Source: Bacillus sp. CGMCC 1.16541 (GTDB taxonomy: Bacteria; Bacillota; Bacilli; Bacillales; Bacillaceae_H). Taken from it: a DNA stretch of 64,000 bases. The notes below the pieces were generated by a model. It had not been told where the DNA came from. It made no database searches and was given only the letters and a program-made list of their open reading frames with translations. Shown here piece after piece: positions 52,253 to 61,182 of the stretch (within the stretch, counting starts at the first letter, position 1; each line of letters starts with the position of its first letter). Location: contig NZ_QFRU01000014.1 of assembly GCF_003184905.1 (NCBI RefSeq), positions 1-64,000 of the forward strand. Direction: 5' to 3'. Position numbers and translations under genes: made by a program.

Positions 52253-52281
52253 ATAATATGAAATCGCATACATTTTTTCAA
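52253..52281 (-). promoter_or_regulatory. Sigma-A promoter of the sftT unit
   Basis: TTGAAA, 17-nt spacer, TATTAT on the minus strand. Confidence 0.7.
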
Positions 52282-52331
52282 TACTTTTTTTCATTCTTTT
52301 CAGTATTTTTTATTTTATAATGTGCTTACAT

Positions 52332-52361
52332 AAAAAAAGCCGCTTCATAAGCGACTTTTTT
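52332..52361 (-). terminator. Terminator of spoVR
   Basis: AAAAAAGTCGCTT pairs with AAGCGGCTTTTTTT around a 3-nt loop, after the spoVR stop codon. Confidence 0.85.
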
Positions 52362-53769
52362 ATAGATTTTTACGATGCAAACTTTTCCCATCATACGTAA
52401 AAGTCACAGCTTTTCCTTCTAGTATAGTCTCTAAATGAACCGCTCTTCCCCATAATTGATATACATACGGCATGACTTTTTCTAGATATTTAACATCTAG
52501 TTCAATTCCTTCATACCCGTGCTTTAAATACATCTCTCCATTTTTCAAAAAGTCGCCGTCATTTACGGTTAGATAAGGAAAACCTCCGTTCACGCGCATG
52601 CTAACAAGCTGGTCGCGAACTTGTGTCCATTCTTTATCCACCACTTTGTAATCCTTCCCTTGCTTCTGAAACAAGTACATATCTTCCCTCATGACCAGGT
52701 CTTTTGTTAAGTAGTTACGAATAAATGAAATATCCGATTCCACTTCTCTTACTTCAAACATCTTTTCTCGGCCGGAGTTCGCCTCAACTCCCATTCTCTT
52801 CATTTCTTCTGTTGGATGATTATATCGTTCTTCAATGTCTTCAAAGATTTTTAATCCAAGGTAGTAAGGGTTAATACTTGTACGCGAAGGCTGAACAACG
52901 CCTGCATTTAGTTTCGCAAATTCAATGGCTTCATCACTTGTTAAATCCATTTCACGAATAATCCGTTGATGCCAATATGATGCCCAGCCTTCGTTCATAA
53001 TCTTTGTTTCAAGCTGCGGCCAGAAATACAACATTTCTTCACGCATCATTGTCAAAATATCACGTTGCCAATCTTCAAGGTGTCGGCTGTATTCTTCGAT
53101 AAATAAAAGGATATCTTTTTCAGGACTTGGTGGGAATTTCTTCTTAAACTTTTGTATTTTTGGCTTTCGTTTATCTTTATAATCTAAATTCCATAAATCA
53201 TCGTACGGCGAAAGTGTTTCGTCAGACTCTTCTTCCTCTTCTTCTAATGTCCACGAAAGCTTCGGCCTCATAAGGGAAGGATCAATATGTTCTTGAATTG
53301 ATAATACAGCATCTAGAAATTTTTCAACTTCTTGTTTACCATGAACCAACTCATAATTCTTAATACGTTCAGCAGTGGCAGCCATGCTTTCCACCATGTC
53401 GCGTTTCGTATTTCCAAAACGGCAATTGTTCTTAAAAAAGTCACAATGGGCTAATACGTGAGCAACAATGAGCTTGTTTTGAATCAGTGAATTCGAATCT
53501 AATAAAAATGCATAACAAGGATCCGAATTAATGACTAGTTCATAAATTTTACTTAATCCTAAATCATAATGCACTTTCATCTTATGAAACTGTTTCCCAA
53601 AGCTCCAATGTGAGAAACGAGTTGGCATTCCATAAGCTCCAAATGTATAAATAATGTCAGCCGGACAAATTTCATACCTCATTGGATAAAAGTCTAGTCC
53701 AAATCCTGTCGCAATCTCCGTGATTTCTTCAATTGCATATTGTAACTGCTTGTAATCTTCCTCACGCAA
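52360..53769 (-). CDS. spoVR: SpoVR, spore cortex-associated protein
   Basis: A mother-cell protein needed for normal spore cortex formation. 469 residues, cytosolic and mostly helical; the family patterns [28 protein letters not shown]-like [27 protein letters not shown] with WASYWHQ, and [14 protein letters not shown] are all present. Usual length (B. subtilis 468). TTG start with SD GGGGGGAG. A sigma-E-like promoter lies about 30 nt upstream. Monocistronic. Confidence 0.94.
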   Translation of the reverse strand: MREEDYKQLQYAIEEITEIATGFGLDFYPMRYEICPADIIYTFGAYGMPTRFSHWSFGKQFHKMKVHYDLGLSKIYELVINSDPCYAFLLDSNSLIQNKLIVAHVLAHCDFFKNNCRFGNTKRDMVESMAATAERIKNYELVHGKQEVEKFLDAVLSIQEHIDPSLMRPKLSWTLEEEEEESDETLSPYDDLWNLDYKDKRKPKIQKFKKKFPPSPEKDILLFIEEYSRHLEDWQRDILTMMREEMLYFWPQLETKIMNEGWASYWHQRIIREMDLTSDEAIEFAKLNAGVVQPSRTSINPYYLGLKIFEDIEERYNHPTEEMKRMGVEANSGREKMFEVREVESDISFIRNYLTKDLVMREDMYLFQKQGKDYKVVDKEWTQVRDQLVSMRVNGGFPYLTVNDGDFLKNGEMYLKHGYEGIELDVKYLEKVMPYVYQLWGRAVHLETILEGKAVTFTYDGKSLHRKNL

Positions 53770-53798
53770 AACAAGCTCCCCCCTTCATTCCTTACTCT

Positions 53799-53825
53799 AA
53801 TCTATGAGTCAAACAGGTAAATAAT
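53799..53825 (-). promoter_or_regulatory. Sigma-E-like promoter of spoVR
   Basis: ATTATT, 13-nt spacer, CATAGATT on the minus strand; 6 of 8 bases fit the sigma-E -10. B. subtilis spoVR depends on sigma-E. Confidence 0.4.
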
Positions 53826-53905
53826 GAATTACTCTGATAAGTTGATGTCAACTTTCAGCCTTGAGGCAACGTTCCTTTCTTCCTAACGCGAAAATGAGAC
53901 GAACA

Positions 53906-53958
53906 TAAAAAAGACAATGTCTCAGAAGTGTGAAACTCTGTAAACATTGCCTTTTTTA
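53906..53958 (-). terminator. Terminator of the M20 deacylase operon
   Basis: AAAAAAGGCAATGT pairs with ACATTGTCTTTTTT on the minus strand, after the M20 gene. Confidence 0.8.
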
Positions 53959-53961
53959 TAT

Positions 53962-55116
53962 TTATTTCTGTACAACTTCTAGCAAGATATCTACGCACTT
54001 TTCAATTTGTTCGACTTCAACAAACTCATCAATTGCGTGCGCTTGATCTAAATGACCTGGCCCAAACACAACAAAGTTTTGATTATTTGTTTCTAAACCA
54101 ATCATCGTCACGTCTGTATAAGCAGGAAAACCACTCTCTTTTAAAGGTTCATTAACCACTTGCTCATACGCTTCATGGAACATACTCCGAAGTACACTCT
54201 CTGGAGAAGTTAGTAACGGCGGGCGTTGCCACCCTAAATGTTGAACAGATCCTCTTACTCCTTTTACAGAAGCACACCCTTCTTGAATTGATTGTGCGAC
54301 TAACTCATTGGCTTCTTCTTTTGTCATTGGAGGTACTAGACGAAAATCAAGTTCTACTCGACAAGACCCCGCCACCATGTTTGTTTTACTTCCCCCTTCA
54401 ATCGTTCCAACAGAGATTGTAGGCTTTCCAAAAACCTGGTGGTCATATGAAAGATTAGCTACTTTTTCTTTTAAACGCACAATAATTTCAGACGCTGCAT
54501 GGACCGCATCAGCCCCAAGATGAGCATTTCCACCGTGAGAGCTCTTTCCTTCTATAAGTAGCTCGTACCAGATCGTTCCTTTATGTGTAGTTGCTAATGT
54601 TAAGTTAGTAGGCTCTGTTGCAATAAGTAAAGCATTAGACGGAACAATGTTGTCATTTACAAGAGCCATAGCTCCTTTCATATATGGACCCTCTTCATCA
54701 ACCGTCGCAATTACATATAGATCTCTTGTAAGCTTCATTTGCTTTGTAGCAACTACTTTTAACATCATTAACGCACAAGCTAGCCCACTCTTCATATCGC
54801 AAGAGCCTCGCCCATATAACTTCCCGTCTTGAATCATACTTTCAAATGGCGATACAGACCATTCACCTTCAACTGGAACAGTATCCATATGGGCAATGAT
54901 AACCAGTGGCCGTTCACCTACTTTTTGTCCGTCATATTTGGCAATGATATTTTCCCTTCCTTGCTCAACAACTTGCGTACTTACAGATACATTCGGTAAT
55001 GCCCGAAGCCATGACTCAACAAACGCGATACATTTCTCTTCAGACCCATTCGGATTTTCTGATGGAATTTGAACGAGCTTTTGAGTCAACATGACAGCTT
55101 CTGAATAATTGGCCAT
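53962..55116 (-). CDS. M20-family deacylase/peptidase (ArgE/DapE-like)
   Basis: 384 residues. A zinc-dependent hydrolase that removes acyl or amino-acid groups: HMDTVPVEGEW (first metal His), YGRGSCDMKSGLA (bridging Asp), TVDEEGPYMKGA (catalytic Glu pair), ATEPTNL, SSHGGNAHLGADA (dimerisation) and a late GPGHLDQAHAIDE. Full length. SD AAAGGAG; it follows the symporter gene by 18 nt. Substrate likely an N-acyl amino acid or a dipeptide imported by its neighbour. Confidence 0.87.
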   Translation of the reverse strand: MANYSEAVMLTQKLVQIPSENPNGSEEKCIAFVESWLRALPNVSVSTQVVEQGRENIIAKYDGQKVGERPLVIIAHMDTVPVEGEWSVSPFESMIQDGKLYGRGSCDMKSGLACALMMLKVVATKQMKLTRDLYVIATVDEEGPYMKGAMALVNDNIVPSNALLIATEPTNLTLATTHKGTIWYELLIEGKSSHGGNAHLGADAVHAASEIIVRLKEKVANLSYDHQVFGKPTISVGTIEGGSKTNMVAGSCRVELDFRLVPPMTKEEANELVAQSIQEGCASVKGVRGSVQHLGWQRPPLLTSPESVLRSMFHEAYEQVVNEPLKESGFPAYTDVTMIGLETNNQNFVVFGPGHLDQAHAIDEFVEVEQIEKCVDILLEVVQK

Positions 55117-55134
55117 GTAAAAAGAGCTCCTTTC

Positions 55135-56658
55135 CTACAGCACTTCTTCAATTTTTTTATCTGTAATTGGCTCTTCGAATAATTCTTGATGATACGTTTC
55201 GTTGTATTCACGGCGAGCAGCTTCAAACTTTTGAATAACTGTCTGATCTTTTCGTTCTAAGATAAGACTTAGTGATACAAATAAAAGACTATTTATTAAC
55301 AAGCCCCATACTCCTGCATGAAAGCCAAACGGCGCACTAAGAGAAGGGATAAATGTAATCAACAACACAACTACTACTCCTGATAAAAGCCCCCAGATAG
55401 CTGCTGTTGGATGAGCACGACGCCAGCTAATTGCTCCGATAGTTGGGACAATTAATTGAGCTGTTCCTGCTAGAGCAGCGATTCCAATGGTCACTAGCAC
55501 TCCTGGTACAACTAGGGCCATGAAGTAAGCAACTAATGAAAAGATGATAAGTGACCAGCGTCCCACTTTAATGATAGATTCTTGACTAGCATCTGGCTTC
55601 ACATAGCGTTGATAAAAATCTAATGTCACAATTGTTGACACTGCATGAATCTGTGAATTTGCAGTAGACATGGCAGCTGCGGCACCTGCCGCTAAAATAA
55701 GAGAAGCTAATGCAAATGGTGCATATTTCATTAACATAATCGGTAAAATTTGATCTGGATTTGAAATATTAGGTTCAAGAAGAACACCTGAGAAACCAGC
55801 TAATACTGATCCGATATAAGCGATAGCCGCAAAACCAAGTAGAAATGGCATTAAGTTAAACAACTTGCCACTTTTTACAGAATACATTCTCAACCAAATT
55901 TGAGGACCCATAAACGCTCCGATTGCTGTTACAACAAACAGAGAAAACCACATTGGATAACCCATTGTCCCTTGTGGACCAGGCAGTGATAAATGAGCTG
56001 GGCTTGTTTCCATTAATTGCGCAAACATACCAGTTGGTCCACCTAAATTTTGAGAAATATAATACCCTGCATACATCATTCCGAAGAATAGAAGGGCTCC
56101 GTAAATAATGTCTGTCCATGCAACAGCACGAATCCCTCCTACCCACACGTACACAACGATTACAAAATAGAACATTAAAGCAGATAACCAAAAAGGAATT
56201 GTACCTCCAGAAGCTACTTCAATTAAGTACGCTCCTCCTGTTAATTGAATTTGAAGATATGGAATGGTGAAAATAAGAAGGATGGCTGCTACGATTACAC
56301 GAAGTTTTTCATTATTATAAAAATCTCCGATTAAATCTGAAGCCGTAATGTAGTTGAATTTCTTTCCTAAAAACCAAACTCTTTTGCCGATCGCATAGTA
56401 CATAAATCCAAATAATAAGTTCCAAGCTAAAGCTGTTAAGTAAACCGGTCCATGTGTATAAAACGTTGCATTTGAACCTAAGAACGCAAACGAACTCCAC
56501 CATGTTGCGGCTACTGTAAAGAAGACCGCAACGGCTCCCATACCACGTCCTTGAATAAAGAAATCTTCACTTGTATTGGCTGATTTTGAAGCGGCAAAAA
56601 AGCCAACGACTAACGGAATAATCATAAAAGCTGCAATGATAAGGACACCAGTGGTCAT
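55135..56658 (-). CDS. SSS-family Na+/solute symporter (YhjB-like)
   Basis: 507 residues, about 13 membrane helices: FFIQGRGMGAVAVFFTVAAT near the start, GGIRAVAWTDIIYG, and AAAAMSTANSQIHAVSTIV in the middle. With a DUF3311 protein directly upstream it matches the yhjC-yhjB pair of B. subtilis. Substrate unknown; the neighbouring deacylase hints at an acylated amino acid. Start ATG 56658 lies 9 nt after SD AAGGGGGA; ATG 56667 is too close to it. Confidence 0.83.
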   Translation of the reverse strand: MTTGVLIIAAFMIIPLVVGFFAASKSANTSEDFFIQGRGMGAVAVFFTVAATWWSSFAFLGSNATFYTHGPVYLTALAWNLLFGFMYYAIGKRVWFLGKKFNYITASDLIGDFYNNEKLRVIVAAILLIFTIPYLQIQLTGGAYLIEVASGGTIPFWLSALMFYFVIVVYVWVGGIRAVAWTDIIYGALLFFGMMYAGYYISQNLGGPTGMFAQLMETSPAHLSLPGPQGTMGYPMWFSLFVVTAIGAFMGPQIWLRMYSVKSGKLFNLMPFLLGFAAIAYIGSVLAGFSGVLLEPNISNPDQILPIMLMKYAPFALASLILAAGAAAAMSTANSQIHAVSTIVTLDFYQRYVKPDASQESIIKVGRWSLIIFSLVAYFMALVVPGVLVTIGIAALAGTAQLIVPTIGAISWRRAHPTAAIWGLLSGVVVVLLITFIPSLSAPFGFHAGVWGLLINSLLFVSLSLILERKDQTVIQKFEAARREYNETYHQELFEEPITDKKIEEVL

Positions 56659-56706
56659 CGCATCCATTCCCCCTTTTATCTAGCTTTTTAGAAATCATAA
56701 CTTGTC

Positions 56707-56937
56707 TTATTCACTTCCTGGCTTCACTTTACTCCCCCAATTTGTTAAGTAGCCTACTAAAAACAGCGCAGTCGTAATAAACCACCAGAGTAAATTCCAA
56801 AAAAGAAAAAATGGTATGCCCATCACCATTGATTCTGACGTGTTCGCAAACAAAATCAACGGTGTTTCCATCACGATAAAACAAAGAATAATTAAACTGT
56901 AGAGTAAAACTTTTTTCCGAGGATATTTTCCAAACAT
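56707..56937 (-). CDS. DUF3311 small membrane protein (YhjC-like)
   Basis: 76 residues, two hydrophobic helices (about 8-28 and 42-65). Typically encoded next to SSS symporters and thought to help them. SD AAAGGAGAA. First gene of the three-gene operon. Confidence 0.8.
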   Translation of the reverse strand: MFGKYPRKKVLLYSLIILCFIVMETPLILFANTSESMVMGIPFFLFWNLLWWFITTALFLVGYLTNWGSKVKPGSE

Positions 56938-57297
56938 AAGTCATCTTCTCCTTTCATAATGATGGTGCTGTCCTTAAATTATATCGATTCATCATTTGCC
57001 ATTCATTAGACAGAATGTAAAACGATAACTAATTTAACCGAACATTCTGATAAAAATATATCACGATATGTCAGAACTTTTCTGTTTTATGTAAGAAGAG
57101 ATAACAAGTTGTTTGAAGCTACACTTAAAAAAGAGGCAGATTTCCACCCCATCTGTAAACAAACGTTTGATACATTTTTTACTCTCTTTTATCAATTATT
57201 ACGTCTTTTTTCATTGGACATCTCCCCAACATTTACACCGTAAGAAACTGTACAAATGTCATACACTATACGTAACTCCTCAAAAGGAGGGCTTACA
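56938..57297. other. 360-nt gene-free stretch between the DUF3311 operon and yhdB
   Basis: It holds an inverted repeat (CAGAATGT at 57011-57018 with ACATTCTG at 57042-57049), one copy of the AAACAAACGTTTGAT motif (57157-57171) and a CATACACTA box (57260-57268) like a sporulation -10 ahead of yhdB. I see no small gene. Confidence 0.5.
57157..57171. repeat. AAACAAACGTTTGAT motif, copy 1
   Basis: Contains the perfect palindrome CAAACGTTTG. Two further copies at 61027 and 61085. Likely a protein-binding site; binder unknown. Confidence 0.45.
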
Positions 57298-57552
57298 ATG
57301 GACTTTGTAGATTACGACAGAGCACTGTATTACACACACCGATCACAATGGGATAACTTATTGATTTTAATGGTTCGAACCAACGATGATTTTCTTTCTA
57401 AACGAATTGAACATTTTTTACATGCGTACAACTTTGAACGAAACTACCGAGTGATTCAAGAAGAATTGTATTCATTGCTACGATACATTGATCATGCTTC
57501 GACACAGCATGATCAAGATGACATAGCTGAATTAACAATGGACGATATGTAG
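57298..57552 (+). CDS. yhdB: YhdB-like protein
   Basis: An 84-residue, cytosolic, helical protein starting MDFVDYDRALYYTHRSQWDN and acidic at its end. It agrees with YhdB of B. subtilis in sequence style and in position. Start ATG 57298 follows SD AAAGGAGG; the frame upstream to 57256 has no SD. Function unknown. Confidence 0.8.
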   Translation: MDFVDYDRALYYTHRSQWDNLLILMVRTNDDFLSKRIEHFLHAYNFERNYRVIQEELYSLLRYIDHASTQHDQDDIAELTMDDM

Positions 57553-57590
57553 AAAGAAGGGATATACGTCCCTTCTTTTATTTTGTTCTC
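57552..57590 (+). terminator. Terminator of yhdB
   Basis: AAAGAAGGGA pairs with TCCCTTCTTT, then TATTTTG. Confidence 0.75.
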
Positions 57591-57640
57591 TATTTAGCTG
57601 ATTATTCTGTCATAAAAATCGCATCACTGTTAAAGATTTA

Positions 57641-57671
57641 TGTTAACCGAATAATATGTACCGTTGACATA
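57641..57671 (+). promoter_or_regulatory. BirA (biotin repressor) operator of bioY
   Basis: ATGTTAAC, 15-nt spacer, GTTGACAT: the two half-sites of a BirA box with one mismatch. It overlaps the -35 of the bioY promoter. Confidence 0.75.
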
Positions 57672-57693
57672 ATTAGTTGTTAACTTTAAACTT
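57665..57693 (+). promoter_or_regulatory. Sigma-A promoter of bioY
   Basis: TTGACA, 17-nt spacer, TAAACT. The -35 lies inside the right half of the BirA box, so bound BirA would block polymerase. Confidence 0.6.
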
Positions 57694-57727
57694 TTTATAA
57701 CACTACATAATAATTGGAGGGTTTCTC

Positions 57728-58336
57728 ATGCAAACAAAACCACGCTTTCGTGCATTAGACCTTACATTGATTGGTATGTTTGCTGCATTAATGGCAATTG
57801 GGGCAAATATCACATCATGGGCGCCTTTTTTACAAGTAGCCGGTGTACCACTATCAATGCAACCATTTTTCGCTATTCTAGCGGGCGTTTTACTTGGAAG
57901 TCGACTTGGAGCGACCTCAATGGTTGTTTACTTGCTAATAGGCCTTGCAGGAGCACCTGTCTTTGCACAATTTAAAGCAGGAATAGGTGTGTTAGTTGGA
58001 AGTACAGGTGGATTTTTACTTTCCTATATCATTGCCGCTTATTTGGCCGGGAAAATAATTGAGATGAAAAAGGATCCAACGCTTCCTACATTCTTGATTG
58101 CATCTTTTGTTGGTATTGCACTAATTTATATCATTGGCACGAACTATATGTTTATAGCCGTAAACTATTGGTTAGAAGCACCGATGAGCTACGTTACAGC
58201 TTGGAAGGTCATGGCCTTTTTTGGAGTAAAAGACGTCATATTTACCATTTTCGGTGCATTTATTTCTCCACGTATTTATCGTGCGGTTTATTCATCACCT
58301 TACTTTTCCAATCAGCAAAAGTCAGTTGTCTCCTAA
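57728..58336 (+). CDS. bioY: BioY, biotin transporter S-component
   Basis: 202 residues with six membrane helices: the substrate-binding unit of the ECF-type biotin importer. Family motifs are VPLSMQPFFAILAGVLLGSR, GLAGAPVF and GGFLLSYIIAAYLAGKI. No energising genes (ecfA, ecfT) nearby, so it would use the shared ECF module. SD TTGGAGG. The BirA box ties it to biotin supply. Confidence 0.93.
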   Translation: MQTKPRFRALDLTLIGMFAALMAIGANITSWAPFLQVAGVPLSMQPFFAILAGVLLGSRLGATSMVVYLLIGLAGAPVFAQFKAGIGVLVGSTGGFLLSYIIAAYLAGKIIEMKKDPTLPTFLIASFVGIALIYIIGTNYMFIAVNYWLEAPMSYVTAWKVMAFFGVKDVIFTIFGAFISPRIYRAVYSSPYFSNQQKSVVS

Positions 58337-58343
58337 TTAAATA

Positions 58344-58945
<602 letters not shown>

Positions 58946-59016
58946 TCATTTGTTACGACTAGTATACGTGAAAAGCTAAAATGAGAAATCTTACAGAAGG
59001 TGGAACATTTCCTCCT

Positions 59017-59057
59017 AAAAAAGTCGAAAGACATCTACAACTTTAGTCGTAGATGCC
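59017..59057 (-). terminator. Terminator of yhcYZ
   Basis: GCATCTAC pairs with GTAGATGT, followed by a U-rich stretch with TTTTTT on the minus strand. Confidence 0.6.
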
Positions 59058-59696
59058 TTAAACAAGTCCGTGTTTTACAGCGTAAAGAGCTGCTTGCGTA
59101 CGATCGGCTACATTTAGTTTTGAGAAGATATTCGATACATGTGTTTTTACAGTCTTTTCTGTAATCACAAGAACAGATGCGATTTCTTTATTGCTTCTTC
59201 CTTTTGCAATTTCCATTAATACTTCTCTTTCACGCTTCGTTAATGTATGAAGCAAGCTCGTTTCTTTCTTTTCATTGGCAGATAAATGAGAGAAAACATG
59301 AGAAGTCACTTTCGGATGTAGTTGACTTTCACCTCGATGAACAGCGTAAATCGCTTGAACAAGTTGATCTGGTTCAACGTCTTTGAGGTGATAACCAACC
59401 GCTCCAGCGCGAATAGCAGGAATAACATGATCCTGGTCCGAAAAGCTTGTTAAAATGAGTACCTTCATTTCTGGTAATTGTTCTTTTAGCTTTTTTGTTG
59501 CTTCAATTCCATCCATATTTGGCATGATTAAATCCATTAATACAACGTCTGGCTTCAGCGTTTTAGCGAGTTGCACTGCTTCTACTCCATCTTTGGCTTC
59601 CCCAACTACTTCAATTTCGGATTGCGTTTTTAAAAAGAACAGCAAGCCTCTTCTGACAACGTGATGATCATCAGCAATTAGCACTCTAATTTTCAT
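59058..59696 (-). CDS. yhcZ: YhcZ, NarL/LuxR-type response regulator
   Basis: 212 residues. Receiver domain (1-120): acidic pair IADDH, phospho-acceptor Asp55 in VVLMDLIMPNMDG, LTSFSD and Lys in YHLKD. C-terminal LuxR helix-turn-helix (about 145-205; LTKREREVLMEIAKGRSNKE, VKTHVSNIFSKL). Partner of the kinase YhcY, whose stop codon is 11 nt upstream. Start ATG 59696 follows SD AGGAGGGG; the frame to 59768 is inside yhcY. Confidence 0.9.
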   Translation of the reverse strand: MKIRVLIADDHHVVRRGLLFFLKTQSEIEVVGEAKDGVEAVQLAKTLKPDVVLMDLIMPNMDGIEATKKLKEQLPEMKVLILTSFSDQDHVIPAIRAGAVGYHLKDVEPDQLVQAIYAVHRGESQLHPKVTSHVFSHLSANEKKETSLLHTLTKREREVLMEIAKGRSNKEIASVLVITEKTVKTHVSNIFSKLNVADRTQAALYAVKHGLV

Positions 59697-59707
59697 CTTT
59701 TCCCCTC

Positions 59708-60826
59708 CTACAGTGGCATCCAAATTGTCACTTGTGTTCCTTTCCCTAACGAACTTTGAATATGACATGTTCCGTTCACTAATTCTGCTCTCTCTTTCAT
59801 ACTTAACAATCCGAGCGAAGGTAACGTTTGATTTGATTCATAAACGAATCCATCTCCTCTATCTTCGACTGTCATCACAACAGATTGATTTGTGGCTTCA
59901 AATGTCACAAACACTTCTTTTACGTTGGCATGCTTACTACAGTTATTCAATGTTTCTTGTCCAATTCTCCATAACACTTCTTCTATTCGTGAAGAGAGAT
60001 TTAATACACCACGCACATCCATGTGAACAGTTAAGCCAAGTATTTTCCCATAGTCAATTAAAGCGGTACTAATCCCATGTTCTAAGCCTTGTGGCCGAAG
60101 TTGCCAGATGAGTGCTTTCATTTCTTTTAATGCGTCTTGCGAAAGCTGTTGCATATAAGTCAACATCTCTTTAATATCAGGGTTCTCTGTCATTTCCTTT
60201 GTACCTCTAGCCGTTAGCACAAGTGAAAACAACAATTGATTCACCGAGTCATGAAGATCTCTTGCAAGTCGATTACGCTCTGCTAAAAGCATCAATTCGT
60301 TTTCTTTTTTTGCAAGTGTTACTCTCTTTATCGCTGTTCCAATTTGATAAGCTACTCCTTCTAATAGTACAAGTTCGTCATCTGAAAAGTGAACTTTATT
60401 TGGAGAAGCAACGTTTAGTAAACCAAACTTTTCATCTCCTGCACGCAACGGAACAGTTGCGTGATGCGTAATACCGTTCGTTTCTCCCCACCCAAACTCA
60501 ATAGCATCCTCTATTCGCTTACACTCAATAATATTTGTTGCTCGTTTTAATCGCCCATCATTATAACGGTCTATACACCAACACCCACCTTTACACATCG
60601 GTCGTTTATCTTGTATACACAGCCCTTCAGGTAGCTTATAATCCGCAACAAGTTCATATTTTCCTTGTGAATCAATCAAGAAAATCCATCCTGTATAAAG
60701 TCCTGTTAAATTCAACAGTTTTTTTAATACTTCGTGTAGCATGATTTGTAAATCGTTTTCTGAATTCAGCGTTTCAGCAATTTCTTTTAAGGTACGATTG
60801 TCACTACGTTTTTTATGATCTTTCAT
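59708..60826 (-). CDS. yhcY: YhcY, GAF-domain histidine kinase with clustered cysteines
   Basis: 372 residues, cytosolic, no membrane segment. GAF sensor domain (about 20-165), a HisKA_3 dimerisation domain with phospho-His192 in LARDLHDSVNQLLFSL, and an ATPase domain (NCSKHANVKEV, VEDRGDGF, GLLSMKERAELVNG). The GAF domain carries Cys70, Cys78, Cys82, Cys84 and Cys102, which could bind an iron-sulfur cluster, as in the related staphylococcal kinase AirS (YhcS). Start ATG 60826 is 8 nt after SD AAGGGGA; ATG 60832 is too close. Confidence 0.88.
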   Translation of the reverse strand: MKDHKKRSDNRTLKEIAETLNSENDLQIMLHEVLKKLLNLTGLYTGWIFLIDSQGKYELVADYKLPEGLCIQDKRPMCKGGCWCIDRYNDGRLKRATNIIECKRIEDAIEFGWGETNGITHHATVPLRAGDEKFGLLNVASPNKVHFSDDELVLLEGVAYQIGTAIKRVTLAKKENELMLLAERNRLARDLHDSVNQLLFSLVLTARGTKEMTENPDIKEMLTYMQQLSQDALKEMKALIWQLRPQGLEHGISTALIDYGKILGLTVHMDVRGVLNLSSRIEEVLWRIGQETLNNCSKHANVKEVFVTFEATNQSVVMTVEDRGDGFVYESNQTLPSLGLLSMKERAELVNGTCHIQSSLGKGTQVTIWMPL

Positions 60827-61026
60827 TTTCATATCCCCTTATAAAGGTTAAACAACTTTACGAAGGCGAAACTCTCTCATTCGTCTCGTCTATCTAAAAG
60901 TAGAAGTATCCTCGCTTTTGCATCATGATGAATGTTCAAGTGAATGTACGTTTATTATATCAGGAATGTTATACCATTATCTCTCAAAAGATGGGTGGAG
61001 GTTGTCTACATCAAAAGTTGTAGATA

Positions 61027-61046
61027 TTTAAACAAACGTTTGATTA
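61027..61046. repeat. 20-bp direct repeat with CAAACGTTTG core, copy 2
   Basis: TTTAAACAAACGTTTGATTA, identical to 61085-61104 and sharing 15 bp with 57157-57171. Confidence 0.6.
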
Positions 61047-61084
61047 ATGCTCTTTTATCCCTTTTAAATCAATGGATTAACGAC

Positions 61085-61104
61085 TTTAAACAAACGTTTG
61101 ATTA
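61085..61104. repeat. 20-bp direct repeat with CAAACGTTTG core, copy 3
   Basis: Identical to 61027-61046, starting 58 bp further. Both lie upstream of yhcY and just past the pgcA terminator. Confidence 0.6.
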
Positions 61105-61107
61105 GTG

Positions 61108-61166
61108 TAAAAAAAGACCGCTACCATTAAACCTTGTTCCTCCAAAGTTTCTGTTAGCGGTCTTTA
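61108..61166 (-). terminator. Terminator of pgcA
   Basis: AAAGACCGCTA pairs with TAGCGGTCTTT, then a T run on the minus strand. Confidence 0.85.
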
Positions 61167-61182
61167 GTATAAGGCTCTTCTT

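Larger units (their letters stand above)
60827..61182. other. 356-nt gene-free stretch upstream of yhcY
   Basis: Holds two identical 20-bp sites (61027, 61085) and the pgcA terminator. A TATAAT-like -10 lies near 60952-60960 for yhcY, but its -35 is poor. No small gene seen. Confidence 0.5.

Noticed and set aside
52317-52332. cre site upstream of the sftT promoter
   Set aside because: TGTAAGCACATTAT on the minus strand has three mismatches to the cre consensus, including the central CG, and lies well upstream of the -35.
57031-57048. PurR box upstream of the DUF3311 operon
   Set aside because: CCGAACATT fits the PurBox core but there is no second inverted box at the usual distance, and the genes are not purine-related.
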